NCBI RefSeq assembly: GCF_007990715.1
Contig: NZ_BJWY01000055.1
Span: 1-42,734 of the forward strand
DNA: 42,734 nucleotides
From: Nocardia seriolae NBRC 15557
GTDB lineage: Bacteria; Actinomycetota; Actinomycetes; Mycobacteriales; Mycobacteriaceae
Direction: 5' to 3'
The position numbers and the translations under genes are program-made. This document shows, piece after piece, positions 7,782 through 18,415 of the stretch. The stretch's first letter is position 1; each line of letters starts with the position of its first letter. Below the pieces are notes generated by a model. It had not been told where the DNA came from. It saw nothing but the letters and a program-made list of their open reading frames with translations, and did no database searches.

Positions 7782-10700
7782 CTACAGCAGCGAGTCCAGG
7801 AACCGCCGCGGCACCTCCCGCCCTTCCACGTCCGCGCCCAGCGGCATCTCGTGCCGCAGTGTGCGCAGGATATTGAGCACGCCCGGCCCGGCATCCAGCA
7901 GCGGCCGCGACCAGCCCAGGGCCGCACAGCGAATCACCACCGGCGTCAGCACCGCGATGGATTCGCCCAGCCACCCCGAGACCGAGAGGCACTCAGCCAG
8001 CAGCAGCGCGGAGTCGAGTTCGGCGCGGGGCCGGTGCTGTTCGCGAATGCGTGAGTGCAGCGCCCGCGCCCGTTTGACGGCCGTGTCGTCGGTGCCCAGC
8101 GGAGCCAGATCGTCGGCGGCCCGGTCCTCGCCGCGGTAGTGGCGGGCCAGCAGCGCCCGAATGGTGGCGATCTCCTCGGCCTCGGCGGCCAGGGCGGCGG
8201 CGCCCGTGGCATGGCGCAGGGCGCGGACCGGGGGGTCGGTGACCAGTCCGGCGGTCAGCGGATCCGCGGGCAGGCCCAGCCGGAAACGCTCGGCGCGGAC
8301 CTGGGCGGCCAGCCGGACGAGCTTGCGCTCGGCCGCGATTCGAGCGCCCTCGTCGAGCCGGGCGGCCGCGGTCTCCAGGTCGCCGCGCACCGCCTTCACC
8401 CGGGCGCCGCCCACGAAGATGGTGACCAGGAAGTCGACCGGACCGACCCGGGCGGTGAGTTCGTGGCTCTGGTCCAGCAGCCGCTCGGCCCGGTCCAGAT
8501 CGCCGCGGCGGTAGGCCACCTCGCCCAGCAGCGCGGCCGCCACCCGCACCGAGTGCGATCGGGAGCCCGCGCGGTCGCGGGCGGTGCGCCAAGCCTGCTC
8601 GAAATACCCGGTGGCGGCGTCGATATCGAGCTGCTCGTAGGCGGCGTCACCCTGCGCGCACAGTCCGAAGACCTCGCCCAGCGGGTCGGCCGAGCGGGCG
8701 TGATACGGCGCGGCCCACTCCTGCATGCTGCGCGCGCCCTCGAAGTCGAAGTCGCACAGCCGCACGAACGAGGCCAGATTCGCGGCCGTGGACACCGTCC
8801 AGGGCGGCAGCTCGTCGGCCAGCTTCAGGCATTCGGCGATCGTGTCCAGCACCCCGTCGGTGCGATCCCGGGCCACCTGGTCGGCGGCGGCCAGCACAGC
8901 GGCCTGGCAGCGCTGGTGCACCGCCTCGGTGTCGTCGTTGGAACTGCGCGCCAGCATGTTCGACAACCGGCCCAGCGCGGTGCGCGCCGCGCCCGACTGC
9001 TGCAGGTTCACATTCGCCCGGGCTAGCGCCATCAGCAGCTTGGAACGCGAGGCCACCTGCTGCACCGGCAGTTTCGACACCGTCCCGAACAGCGTGGCCA
9101 GCCGGGAGCTGTCGATCAGGTCCATGCCGCCCTTCTCGACCAGATCCAGCGCGTAGTTCAGATCGGTGGCGGCCAGCGCGTGATCCACCGACTGGCGGAT
9201 CAGATTGTGCGCGGCGAACCAGCGGGACGCCTTGCCGTGCAACTTCTTCAGCTGCCCGGCACGGTCCAGGCGGGCGCGCAGCTGCTCGGCCATGATCGGC
9301 TGCATGCGATACCAGCTCGGATCCTCGACGAGCCGGTGCACGAACAGCTCCCGCGCTTCGGCCTGATCCAGCAGCTCGGCGGCATCCTTCGCGCCGGTCA
9401 GCTCCTCGGCCAGGGAGGCGTTCACCCGCTCGGGAACCGCTATGGCACTGAGGAATTCGAGCATGCGCGGCTCGATGGTGTCGAACACGTTCTCGGTCAG
9501 GTACTCGCGGATCGCCTGGTTGTCGCCGGAGAGCCCGGCGATCAGCCGATCCACGTCGCCCTCCGCCGCGTCCCGCGCTACCCGGTTGCGCAACGACAGC
9601 CCGGCCAGCTGGATCGCCGCGGGCCAGCCGTCGGTGGCGGTGTGGATCTGCTCCACCTGGCGATCGCTGAGCGGCAGGCCCATGCGCTCGATGAGCATCT
9701 GCCGGGCCTCGGGCGCGGTCAGCCGCAACTGCGGGGACCCGATCTCCACCAGTTCGTCGGCCACCTGCAGGCGGCTCAACGGCAGCCCGGCCCGCTCCCG
9801 GCTGGTGATCACGAAACGCAAATGGTGCGAACAATTGTCGAGCAGCGACTCCATGGCCCGCTGCGCCCCGGCATCGGTGATGCGATGCCAGCCGTCCACC
9901 ACCACGACCACCTCGTCGCCCGCGGCCTGCACCTCGTCGATGAGCGCCGACACCGCGTACGGCACCGCCTCGGCGGGCCGCTCCTCCAGCAGTTGCTCCA
10001 GCCCGGCGCCGATCTCCGGGCGCACCTTGCGGATGGCTGCGATGATGTGGGCCAGCAGCCACACCTCGTTGTCGTCGTCGCGGTCGATGCCGATCCAGGC
10101 CACCGCGACCCCGCGCGCGGTCAGCTCGGCGCACCACTGGGCGGCCAGGGTGCTCTTGCCGAATCCGGCCGGGCCGTGGATCACCGCCAGGCGGCGCGGC
10201 CCGCCCGCGCGCAGGATCTCCAGCAGCCGGGGACGCGGCACCGGCTCCCGCGCCGGGGTCGGCGGCCGGAATTTCGTGACGGCCGTGGGCGGCAAGGTAT
10301 TTCCGGTGGGCAGCGCATGTCCGGTGGGCTGGGACCGGGTGCCCGGCGTTCCCATGGGTCGCAGCGTCAGCGACGGACTGCGCGGCGCGGTCACCACCGT
10401 ATGCGTCCGCTGGCGCGTATACGCCTGCGTGGCAGCGGAATCCGAGCCCTCCCCGGCCTGCTCCTCGCCGTCCAGCAGCGCCATCTCGTCCGGCACGTGC
10501 CCGTGCTCGCCCTGCACGGTGCGCAACAGGTCGCCGAATTCCACGGCGCTGCCCGGCCGATCGCCCGGGTCCGGCGCCATGGCGGCCTCGATGGCCGCCG
10601 CCACATCTGGCGGAATATCCAGCTCCCGCGGGTCCGGAACCGGCTGGCTGGTAATGCGCAGGAACTGGGCGATGACCTTCTCCCCCGCCTGGCGTTCGTA

Positions 10701-11405
10701 GGCGGCGTGCCCGGTCAGCAGGGCGAACAGGGTGGAGCCCAGGCCGTAGATGTCGGAGCGCACCGTCGGCTCGTCGCCCTTGAGCACCTCGGGAGCGGTG
10801 AAGGCGGGCGAACCGGTGATCAGGCTGGTGGAGGTGCGGAAACCGCCTGGGATGCGGGCGATTCCGAAATCGGTGAGCTGCGGCTCGCCGTAGCGACTGA
10901 GCAGCACGTTGGCCGGTTTCACGTCCCGGTGCAGCACCTGCGCGCGATGCGCGGTCTCGATGGCCCCCGACAGTTTCACCCCGACCCGCAGCGAGTCCAC
11001 CCAGGACAGCGGCCCGCTGTCGCGCACCACCTGTTCCAGCGATCCCCGTGTGGCATAGGGCATCACGATGAAGGGCCGCCCGCTCGGCGTCACGTCCACC
11101 TGCAGGATGTCGACGATATTCGGATGGCCCGACAACCGTCCCATGGCATGTTCCTCGCGCAGGAACCGCTCCAGGCCGTCCTCGTCTATCTCGGTGGACA
11201 GCACCTTGACCGCCACCACCCGATCCAGGGACCGCTGGGCACAGCGATACACCACCCCGAACCCGCCCCGCCCGATCTCCTCCGCGTCGAACAACCCCAT
11301 CGCGTCGAGTTCATCGGTAATGGCGATGGGAAGGTATGCCTGCGTGGAGTTTTCGGGAGGGGTCTGCTCACTCCGCGAGCCCCCTGGGCGCGCCTGTGGG
11401 TTCAT
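7782..11405 (-). CDS. pknK: PknK-like serine/threonine kinase with STAND-type ATPase and helical repeats
   Basis: A 1207-residue protein. The kinase domain (about 40-295) has all catalytic elements: GRGGFG at 45-50, Lys67, HRDVKPAN at 159-166, DFG at 179-181 and APE at 204-206, with Thr/Ser-rich activation loop residues 191-199. After a basic, Thr/Pro-rich linker comes a MalT/STAND-like ATPase with Walker A GPAGFGKST at 410-418, followed by a long alpha-helical, TPR-like C-terminus. This order matches M. tuberculosis PknK (Rv3080c), which couples kinase signalling to transcription. I see no LuxR-type DNA-binding domain at the end, as in PknK. The ATG at 11405 is chosen over the GTG at 11414 because GAGGTGG sits five bases upstream of it. 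No VirS-type regulator gene is adjacent, so the target here is unknown. Confidence 0.85.
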   Translation of the reverse strand: MNPQARPGGSRSEQTPPENSTQAYLPIAITDELDAMGLFDAEEIGRGGFGVVYRCAQRSLDRVVAVKVLSTEIDEDGLERFLREEHAMGRLSGHPNIVDILQVDVTPSGRPFIVMPYATRGSLEQVVRDSGPLSWVDSLRVGVKLSGAIETAHRAQVLHRDVKPANVLLSRYGEPQLTDFGIARIPGGFRTSTSLITGSPAFTAPEVLKGDEPTVRSDIYGLGSTLFALLTGHAAYERQAGEKVIAQFLRITSQPVPDPRELDIPPDVAAAIEAAMAPDPGDRPGSAVEFGDLLRTVQGEHGHVPDEMALLDGEEQAGEGSDSAATQAYTRQRTHTVVTAPRSPSLTLRPMGTPGTRSQPTGHALPTGNTLPPTAVTKFRPPTPAREPVPRPRLLEILRAGGPRRLAVIHGPAGFGKSTLAAQWCAELTARGVAVAWIGIDRDDDNEVWLLAHIIAAIRKVRPEIGAGLEQLLEERPAEAVPYAVSALIDEVQAAGDEVVVVVDGWHRITDAGAQRAMESLLDNCSHHLRFVITSRERAGLPLSRLQVADELVEIGSPQLRLTAPEARQMLIERMGLPLSDRQVEQIHTATDGWPAAIQLAGLSLRNRVARDAAEGDVDRLIAGLSGDNQAIREYLTENVFDTIEPRMLEFLSAIAVPERVNASLAEELTGAKDAAELLDQAEARELFVHRLVEDPSWYRMQPIMAEQLRARLDRAGQLKKLHGKASRWFAAHNLIRQSVDHALAATDLNYALDLVEKGGMDLIDSSRLATLFGTVSKLPVQQVASRSKLLMALARANVNLQQSGAARTALGRLSNMLARSSNDDTEAVHQRCQAAVLAAADQVARDRTDGVLDTIAECLKLADELPPWTVSTAANLASFVRLCDFDFEGARSMQEWAAPYHARSADPLGEVFGLCAQGDAAYEQLDIDAATGYFEQAWRTARDRAGSRSHSVRVAAALLGEVAYRRGDLDRAERLLDQSHELTARVGPVDFLVTIFVGGARVKAVRGDLETAAARLDEGARIAAERKLVRLAAQVRAERFRLGLPADPLTAGLVTDPPVRALRHATGAAALAAEAEEIATIRALLARHYRGEDRAADDLAPLGTDDTAVKRARALHSRIREQHRPRAELDSALLLAECLSVSGWLGESIAVLTPVVIRCAALGWSRPLLDAGPGVLNILRTLRHEMPLGADVEGREVPRRFLDSLL

Positions 11406-11583
11406 CTGGACCACCTCGAACTGCCACCGTCCAACCGGAACGAGCGCGTACCGAACGTACGGGCTGTTTCCGGTGTTCTACCCGCGCCTATTCCAACGTA
11501 GCGCGGACTCCGGCCACGTGTGCATGATTCCGCACCCTTGCGGGCCGCTCGCCCCACCCCGTTCATACCCCGTCTATCGCAAA

Positions 11584-11613
11584 GACCCGGGCCGCGATAA
11601 CGCGACCCGGGTC
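11584..11613 (-). terminator. Intrinsic terminator after fadB
   Basis: A GC-rich hairpin with arms built on GACCCGGG and CCCGGGTC extended by CGCG pairs, loop around 11598-11600. On the minus strand it is followed by a short T run (GTCTTTG). It lies 38 bases past the fadB stop and inside the 246-base gap before pknK. Nothing else clear was seen in that gap besides the probable pknK promoter region. Confidence 0.65.
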
Positions 11614-11651
11614 CTCGATTTCAAAGCCTCAGCGGGGTGACCGCCTCCGGC

Positions 11652-13805
11652 CTACTTGCGCAGCGAGGCCGGAACCTCGAACCGGCTGCCGAACTTGGCG
11701 GCCAGCTCGTCGGCACGGGCCACGAAGGCCTCCTGGCCGCCCGGGTAGCCCACGATGAACTGGTGGGTGCCACCGGTCCAAGCCGGGAAGCCGATGCCGA
11801 AGATCGAGCCGATGTTGGCGTCGGCGGTCGAGGTCAGCACGTTCTCGTCGAAGCACTTCTGGGTCTCGATGGCCTCGGCGAACAGCATGCGGTCCTTGAG
11901 GTCCTGCAGGGTGACACCCTCGGGCAGCGCGGTGGAGGTCTTGAAGGTGGAGCGCAGCTCCGCCCACAGACCGGTCGCCTTGCCGTCGACGTAGTCGTAG
12001 AAGCCCGCGCCGCCGGCCTTGCCCTTGCGGTCGAACTCGCCCACCAGCTTGTCGAGGATCTGCGCGGTCGCGCCGGAGGCGGCGTCGATTTCGCCACCGG
12101 CGGCCACGATGGCCTCGGCGGTCTCCTTGTAGATCTTCTGCATGGTGGTGAAGTTCAGCTCGTCCGACAGCTTCAGCGGTGCCGCCGGGTAGCCCGCCTG
12201 CAGACCGGCCTGCTCGATGGTCTGCGGGTCGACGCCCTCACCGAGCATCATGATGGCTTCGTTGATGAACTTGCCGATCACGCGCGAGGTGTAGAAGCCG
12301 CGCGAGTCGTTCACCACGATCGGGGTCTTGCGGATGGCGAGGGTGTAGTCGTACACCCGGGCCAACGCCTCGTCGGAGGTCTTCTCGCCCTTGATGATCT
12401 CGACCAGCGGCATCTTGTCGACCGGCGAGAAGAAGTGGATGCCGATGAAGTCCTCGGCCCGCTTCACGCCATTGGCCAGCAGGGTGATGGGCAGGGTCGA
12501 GGTGTTGGAGCCGAGCAGCGCGTCGGCGTCCACGATGTCCTCGATCTCGCCGAAGACCTTGGCCTTGAGCTCCGGGTTCTCGAACACGGCCTCGATGACG
12601 AAGTCCACGCCCGCGAAGTCGGCCGCGTCGGCGGTCGGGGTGATGCGGTCCAGCAGGGTCTTGGACTTCTCCTCGGTGGTCTTGCCACGCGAGAGGGCCT
12701 TCTCCTCGAGCTTGACCGAGTAGTCCTTGCCGTGGTTGGCGGCCTCGATGGTGACGTCCTTGAGGACGACGTCGATGCCGGCCTTGGCGGTGACGTACGC
12801 GATGCCCGCGCCCATCATGCCCGCGCCGATCACGCCGACCTTCTTGATCTCACGCTTCGGCACGTCCTTGGGACGCGAACCGCCGTTGTTGATGTGCGAC
12901 CGGTCGAAGAAGAACGCCTGGATCATGTTCTTGGCGACCGGGCCGGTCAGCAGGGACACGAAGTAGCGCGACTCGATCAGCGAGGCGTTGTCGAAGTCGA
13001 CCTGGGCGCCCTCGACCGCGGCGGCCATGATGGCCTGCGGGGCCGGCATGTTCTGGCCCTTGAGCTGCTTGCGCAGGTTGGCCGGGAAGGCCGGGAGGTT
13101 GGCGGCCAGGGCCGGGCTGGACGGGGTGCCGCCCGGGATCTTGTAGCCCTTGACATCCCACGGCTGCACGCCGCCCTCGGGGTTGGCCTTGATCCACGCC
13201 TTGGCGGCCGGGACCAGCTCTTCCACGGAGGAGACGACCTCGTGGATGAGGCCGGTGGCCTTGGCCTTCTGCGCGTTGAACTTGTTGCCCTGCAGCAGAA
13301 CACCCATCAGGCCGTTGGCGATGCCCAGCATGCGGGTGATGCGGGTGACGCCGCCACCGGCCGGGAGCAGGCCGAGGGAGACCTCGGGCAGACCCAGCTG
13401 CAGGCCCTTCACGTCGGCCGCGATGCGGTGGTGGGTGGCCAGGGTGATCTCCAGGCCGCCGCCCAGCGCCGCGCCGTTGATGGCCGAAACCACCGGCTTG
13501 CCAAGGGTTTCCAGGCGACGCAGGTCGCTCTTGATGAAGGTGAGCTCCTCCATGATGGCCGCGGCGTCCGCCTTGGTGGTCTGCATCATGTTCTTGAGGT
13601 CACCGCCGGCGAAGAAGGTCTTCTTCGCGGAGGTGATGACGACACCGGTGATGTCGTCCTTCTCGGCGACCAGGCGGTCCACGGTGGCCCGCATGGAGTC
13701 CTTGTAGAGCTGGTTCATGGTGTTGGCGCCCTGGTTCGGGTCGTCCATGGTCAGCACGACGATGCCGTCGGCGTCCTTTTCCCAGCCGATCATGTTCTCG
13801 GTCAT
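11652..13805 (-). CDS. fadB: Fatty acid oxidation multifunctional enzyme FadB
   Basis: A 717-residue fusion of enoyl-CoA hydratase and 3-hydroxyacyl-CoA dehydrogenase, catalysing the two middle steps of beta-oxidation in the cytoplasm. The N-terminal crotonase part shows the oxyanion-hole stretch FFAGGDLKN (64-72) and the two catalytic glutamates in GGGLEIT (Glu119) and LPEVSLGL (Glu141). The dehydrogenase part starts with the NAD-binding GAGMMGAG at 327-334 and continues with the HFFSPV (catalytic His) region and a C-terminal 3HCDH domain. Length and architecture match mycobacterial FadB (Rv0860). The ATG at 13805 is taken as start. The thiolase fadA lies upstream on the same strand with a 111-base gap, forming the usual trifunctional pair. 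An antisense long open frame over this gene is a codon-bias shadow. Confidence 0.95.
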   Translation of the reverse strand: MTENMIGWEKDADGIVVLTMDDPNQGANTMNQLYKDSMRATVDRLVAEKDDITGVVITSAKKTFFAGGDLKNMMQTTKADAAAIMEELTFIKSDLRRLETLGKPVVSAINGAALGGGLEITLATHHRIAADVKGLQLGLPEVSLGLLPAGGGVTRITRMLGIANGLMGVLLQGNKFNAQKAKATGLIHEVVSSVEELVPAAKAWIKANPEGGVQPWDVKGYKIPGGTPSSPALAANLPAFPANLRKQLKGQNMPAPQAIMAAAVEGAQVDFDNASLIESRYFVSLLTGPVAKNMIQAFFFDRSHINNGGSRPKDVPKREIKKVGVIGAGMMGAGIAYVTAKAGIDVVLKDVTIEAANHGKDYSVKLEEKALSRGKTTEEKSKTLLDRITPTADAADFAGVDFVIEAVFENPELKAKVFGEIEDIVDADALLGSNTSTLPITLLANGVKRAEDFIGIHFFSPVDKMPLVEIIKGEKTSDEALARVYDYTLAIRKTPIVVNDSRGFYTSRVIGKFINEAIMMLGEGVDPQTIEQAGLQAGYPAAPLKLSDELNFTTMQKIYKETAEAIVAAGGEIDAASGATAQILDKLVGEFDRKGKAGGAGFYDYVDGKATGLWAELRSTFKTSTALPEGVTLQDLKDRMLFAEAIETQKCFDENVLTSTADANIGSIFGIGFPAWTGGTHQFIVGYPGGQEAFVARADELAAKFGSRFEVPASLRK

Positions 13806-13916
13806 AGTTTTTCGTGTCTCCCTTGAGAAAAGTCTCTGTCGAATTCGGCGTGAGCGGGGCCCTACGTGGTTACGCAGGCTGCCGCCTCCGGGCCCTGACG
13901 CTCGCGCCGCTGGGCG

Positions 13917-15128
<1,212 letters not shown>

Positions 15129-15221
15129 ATCGGAGTTTTCCTCTCTTGGGTGCGCCGTCACCGCGTTGTGCGGAGCGGCCGCGGGTAACCTCGCCGACCG
15201 GCCTTACGGTCCGATCGCCTA

Positions 15222-15241
15222 GACGCTGTACAAACAGCGTC
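15222..15241. promoter_or_regulatory. 8+8 palindrome upstream of fadA, candidate repressor operator
   Basis: Perfect arms GACGCTGT (15222-15229) and ACAGCGTC (15234-15241) with a 4-base centre, lying 94 bases upstream of the fadA start in the 255-base gap between fadA and dnaX. A symmetrical site of this size suits a TetR-family regulator of fatty acid degradation. It does not match the KstR or KstR2 consensus that I know. A small hairpin role cannot be excluded, but there is no T-tract. Confidence 0.45.
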
Positions 15242-15357
15242 CCGAGCAGGCTTGTTGACGCTCCAGTAGCCCGTACGCCTGGGCATACCCTAGAACCTCG
15301 CGAAACCGATACTCACGGCCACCCGATCATAGTACCGAACTATGCGAACTCCGGTTA

Positions 15358-15387
15358 ACTTAATCTGCCCCGCAGGCGAACTGTCAA
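15358..15387 (-). promoter_or_regulatory. Candidate sigma-A promoter for fadAB
   Basis: On the minus strand a perfect TTGACA (15387-15382) overlaps the dnaX stop codon. It is followed after 17-18 bases by the AT-rich ATTAAGT (15364-15358), a weak -10. If used, it would give a 5' leader of about 225 bases for fadA that contains the palindrome at 15222-15241. Motif evidence only. Confidence 0.3.
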
Positions 15388-18242
15388 CCCTCGAGAGGTG
15401 TGGCCCCCAACTCCGACCGCAAAAGCGCTAGGGCCACCTCATCCGGGTCGCGGCGCTCCTCCGGAGGCACCGGCTTGGCCGACTCCTCCAGCATCTCCCG
15501 CTCCTCCTCCGGCGTAGTAGCAGGTGGGACGCCGTCATAACCTACCGGCGAGTAGTCCCCCGGCCCCGGATCATCCGGAAGGTCCGGCCCGTCAGGCAGC
15601 GGAATATCGTCCTCCGGCGGCGCGAACCGCGCGGCACCGGAGTCGAACGGATCCCCGCCCGCCGGACCCGAATCCGCAGGCGGCGTCGCGGGCTGCGCGG
15701 GCGCCGCCGGCGCCGCGGGTGCGGGACTCCCCCACCCGCTCGGCGCGGGTTCGGCCACCGGGGCCGCCGCCGCGGCCTTGGCCTGACTCGGCCGCGAGAA
15801 CTTCTGCGCCGCCTTCTTCGGCGCGGCAGGCGCGGGCGCGGCAGCGGCGGGCCCCCGACCGGCAGCCACCTGCACCGCACCACCCGACCCGGCCCCGCCG
15901 ACCTCCCACTTCACCCCGTGCTCACGCCCCAGCACGGCCTTGACCGCCGACTGCACCGCCTCCAGGTACTGCGGCTGCGACAACCGCTGCGCCAGCGGCG
16001 CGTGCTGATGCGCGAAGACAATCGTCTCCCCTTCGACCCGAGCCACACTCGCCCCGGACAACAGCGCATGCACCGCCGCCCCGAACTCCCGCACCTTGGC
16101 CCGAATATCCGCCCACGCCGCCTCGATCTCCGCCAGCACGGCATCGCCCCCGGCGGCGGGGACCTCGACCGCAGCGACCGCGGGCTCGGCGGCGACGGGA
16201 GCGGCAGGCTCGGCGGCGACGGGAGCCACAGGCTCGGCGGCAACTGGATTCGGGTGGGAAACCGGCTGCACCGCAGCGGGTTCGAGCGACACTGGGGCGG
16301 ACGGCTCCGATGCCGCGACAGGGGCGGAAACCTGCGGTGCCGCCTGTTCCACCGACGCCTCGGGCGATACCGGCTCGCGGTCCGCTGCCGTGGCACCGGC
16401 CGAAAGCTGTTGCGCGGCTGCCCGTTCCGCCGGATGCGCGGCGCTGACCTGGCGTACCGCGGCGGGAGCGGCGAGCCCCTGCGGCGATTCGATCATATCG
16501 GGCGCAGTAGCGGCTTCCGGCGCGGCGACCATCGGGGCAGCGGCCGGTTCGGCGCTCGGCTGGGCCACGAGCGCTGAGGCTTCCGCCGCAGGCGCTGAGG
16601 TTTCCGCAGCCGGAGCAGTTTCCACAGTCGGAGCGCCTGCGGTGGGACCGAGTTCCGGCGGCCGGACCGTGGTGTTACCCGATGCGGCTGAAGCCGCGGG
16701 AGCCGCGACATCGCTGGACGCCGCGGCCGATTCCGTTGCGGGCGGCACAGATTCGGTCGGTCGCACCGGAGGCTGCGAGGCGGAATTCGCTGCAGCCGAC
16801 GCGGGCGGCACCTGAGTTACCGGCGCGGGCGCCTGATTTGCCGGTGTCGGTGCCTCAGTTACCGGGGCAGGTGCCTGAGCGACCTGCGCGGATGCCGTTT
16901 CGGCAACGGGAGACACTGGTGCGCCGGACTTTTCGGCGCGCATGGCGGCCAGAGCCGCAGCACCGCGACGGCCCTGAGGTGCGGCGGCGGCCGCGGAGGC
17001 GGCCGGGGTCGCGGGGGCCTGCTGCGGAGCGACCTGGGCATGCTGCTGGGCGGGTGCGGCCTGCCGCGGGGCGGAGGTGATTGTGCCGCCGGCGATTCCG
17101 CGTTCGAGTTGTTCGAGGCGTTGGAGGGTGGCGGTTTCGGCGGTGGAGGCTGCCGGGAGGAGCATGCGGGCGGCGATCACCTCGAGGAGGAGGCGGGGGT
17201 TTGTCGCGCCGCGCATGTCGCCGAGGCCCTCGTGCAGGAGTTCCGCGTGGCGGGCCAGGGTGGCGGGACCGAGGCGCTCGGCCTGGGCGTGCATGCGGTC
17301 GATGACGTCGCCGGGGCCGGTGACCAGGTTGCGGTCGGTGGCGTCGGGGACGGCGCGCAGCAGGATGAGGTCGCGGAGGCGTTCGAGGAGGTCGGTGGCG
17401 AAGCGGCGGGGGTCGTGGCCCGCCTCGACCACGTGGTCGATGGTGCTGAAGAGGGCCGCGCCGTCGGAGTCGGCGAGGGCGTCGATGGCGTCGTCGATGA
17501 GGGCGACGTCGGTGACGCCGAGCAGGGAGACCGCGCGGGGGTAGGTGACGCCCTCGGGGCCCGCGCCCGCCAGCAGCTGGTCGAGGACGCTGAGGCTGTC
17601 GCGCGGGGAACCGCCGCCCGCGCGAATCACCAAGGGGTACACCGACTCCTCGACCTGCACGTTCTCCTGATCGCAGATCTTGCCGAGCAGGCCGCGCATG
17701 GTGGCGGGCGGCAGCAGCCGGAAGGGGTAGTGGTGGGTGCGCGAGCGGATGGTGGGCAGCACCTTGTCCGGCTCGGTGGTGGCGAAGACGAAGATCAGGT
17801 GGGCGGGCGGCTCCTCGACAATCTTGAGCAGCGCGTTGAAGCCCGCGGTGGTGACCATGTGCGCCTCGTCGACGATGAAGACGCGGTAGCGGGACTCGGC
17901 CGGTGCGTAGAAGGCGCGGTCGCGCAGTTCGCGGGTGTCGTCCACACCGCCGTGGCTGGCGGCGTCGAGCTCGATGACATCGAGGTTGCCGGAACCGCCC
18001 GGGCCCAGCGCCACGCAGGACGAGCAGACCCCGCACGGCTTGGCGGTCGGGCCCTGCACACAGTTCAGCGAGCGCGCGAGAATGCGCGCGGACGAGGTCT
18101 TGCCGCATCCGCGCGGACCCGAGAACAGGTACGCATGACTGATCCGCCCGGTGTCGAGCGCGATACTCAGGGGATCGGTGACGTGCTCCTGACCCACCAC
18201 TTCAGCGAACGTTGCCGGTCGGTACTTCCGGTACAGAGCCAC
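15384..18242 (-). CDS. dnaX: DNA polymerase III subunit gamma/tau
   Basis: A 952-residue clamp-loader ATPase. The AAA+ core has Walker A GPRGCGKTS at 42-50, a zinc module with Cys61, Cys70, Cys73 and Cys76, Walker B in the VFIVDEAHM region near residue 120, and the arginine-finger/sensor region after it. From about residue 385 to 680 there is a long Ala/Pro/Glu-rich low-complexity linker, followed by a tau-like C-terminal part that would contact the polymerase, and an acidic Pro-rich tail. The linker is unusually long compared with the roughly 580-residue M. tuberculosis protein. The ATG at 18242 opens directly with MALYRKYRPATFAEVVGQ, the universal N-terminus. A consensus Crp site lies 59 bases upstream. 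It is the ortholog of dnaZX in the conserved Rv3719-Rv3723 neighbourhood. Confidence 0.95.
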   Translation of the reverse strand: MALYRKYRPATFAEVVGQEHVTDPLSIALDTGRISHAYLFSGPRGCGKTSSARILARSLNCVQGPTAKPCGVCSSCVALGPGGSGNLDVIELDAASHGGVDDTRELRDRAFYAPAESRYRVFIVDEAHMVTTAGFNALLKIVEEPPAHLIFVFATTEPDKVLPTIRSRTHHYPFRLLPPATMRGLLGKICDQENVQVEESVYPLVIRAGGGSPRDSLSVLDQLLAGAGPEGVTYPRAVSLLGVTDVALIDDAIDALADSDGAALFSTIDHVVEAGHDPRRFATDLLERLRDLILLRAVPDATDRNLVTGPGDVIDRMHAQAERLGPATLARHAELLHEGLGDMRGATNPRLLLEVIAARMLLPAASTAETATLQRLEQLERGIAGGTITSAPRQAAPAQQHAQVAPQQAPATPAASAAAAAPQGRRGAAALAAMRAEKSGAPVSPVAETASAQVAQAPAPVTEAPTPANQAPAPVTQVPPASAAANSASQPPVRPTESVPPATESAAASSDVAAPAASAASGNTTVRPPELGPTAGAPTVETAPAAETSAPAAEASALVAQPSAEPAAAPMVAAPEAATAPDMIESPQGLAAPAAVRQVSAAHPAERAAAQQLSAGATAADREPVSPEASVEQAAPQVSAPVAASEPSAPVSLEPAAVQPVSHPNPVAAEPVAPVAAEPAAPVAAEPAVAAVEVPAAGGDAVLAEIEAAWADIRAKVREFGAAVHALLSGASVARVEGETIVFAHQHAPLAQRLSQPQYLEAVQSAVKAVLGREHGVKWEVGGAGSGGAVQVAAGRGPAAAAPAPAAPKKAAQKFSRPSQAKAAAAAPVAEPAPSGWGSPAPAAPAAPAQPATPPADSGPAGGDPFDSGAARFAPPEDDIPLPDGPDLPDDPGPGDYSPVGYDGVPPATTPEEEREMLEESAKPVPPEERRDPDEVALALLRSELGATPLEG
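16183..16245 (-). repeat. 24-base tandem repeat in the dnaX linker
   Basis: Two 24-base units beginning at 16183 and 16207 share GGCTCGGCGGCGACGGGAGC, and a partial third begins at 16231. They encode octads of the PVAAEPxA type within the Ala/Pro-rich linker of DnaX. Being a multiple of three, unit gain or loss would keep the frame. Confidence 0.7.
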
Positions 18243-18300
18243 GGGGGAAGGTTACCGGCCCCCACTGACACGCAGTGATTCGCTGTCGAGCCATCCGTAT

Positions 18301-18316
18301 TGTGACGTAACTCACA
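18301..18316. promoter_or_regulatory. Consensus Crp/GlxR binding site
   Basis: TGTGACGTAACTCACA is an exact match to the TGTGA-N6-TCACA consensus of actinobacterial cAMP receptor proteins (Crp Rv3676 in M. tuberculosis, GlxR in Corynebacterium). It lies 59 bases upstream of the dnaX start and 100 bases before a candidate small ORF on the plus strand, so it could act on either transcript. The match is seen directly; regulation is inferred. Confidence 0.7.
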
Positions 18317-18415
18317 TGCAATCCGAGGCTCGGTAGATACCGACCGGACTGGACTCGAAACCCTGCCTGATCTTTTCAGCTAATTCTTAGCGTATTTTTA
18401 GAGAGGAATTGCCGA

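Noticed and set aside
9180..11501. 773-codon plus-strand open frame opposite pknK
   Set aside because: Same reason: antisense shadow of a gene with clear kinase and ATPase motifs on the minus strand.
11637..13826. 729-codon open frame on the plus strand opposite fadB
   Set aside because: Its protein is rich in Arg, Gly, His and Val with no family resemblance, and it mirrors fadB codon by codon. It is a product of GC-ending codon bias.
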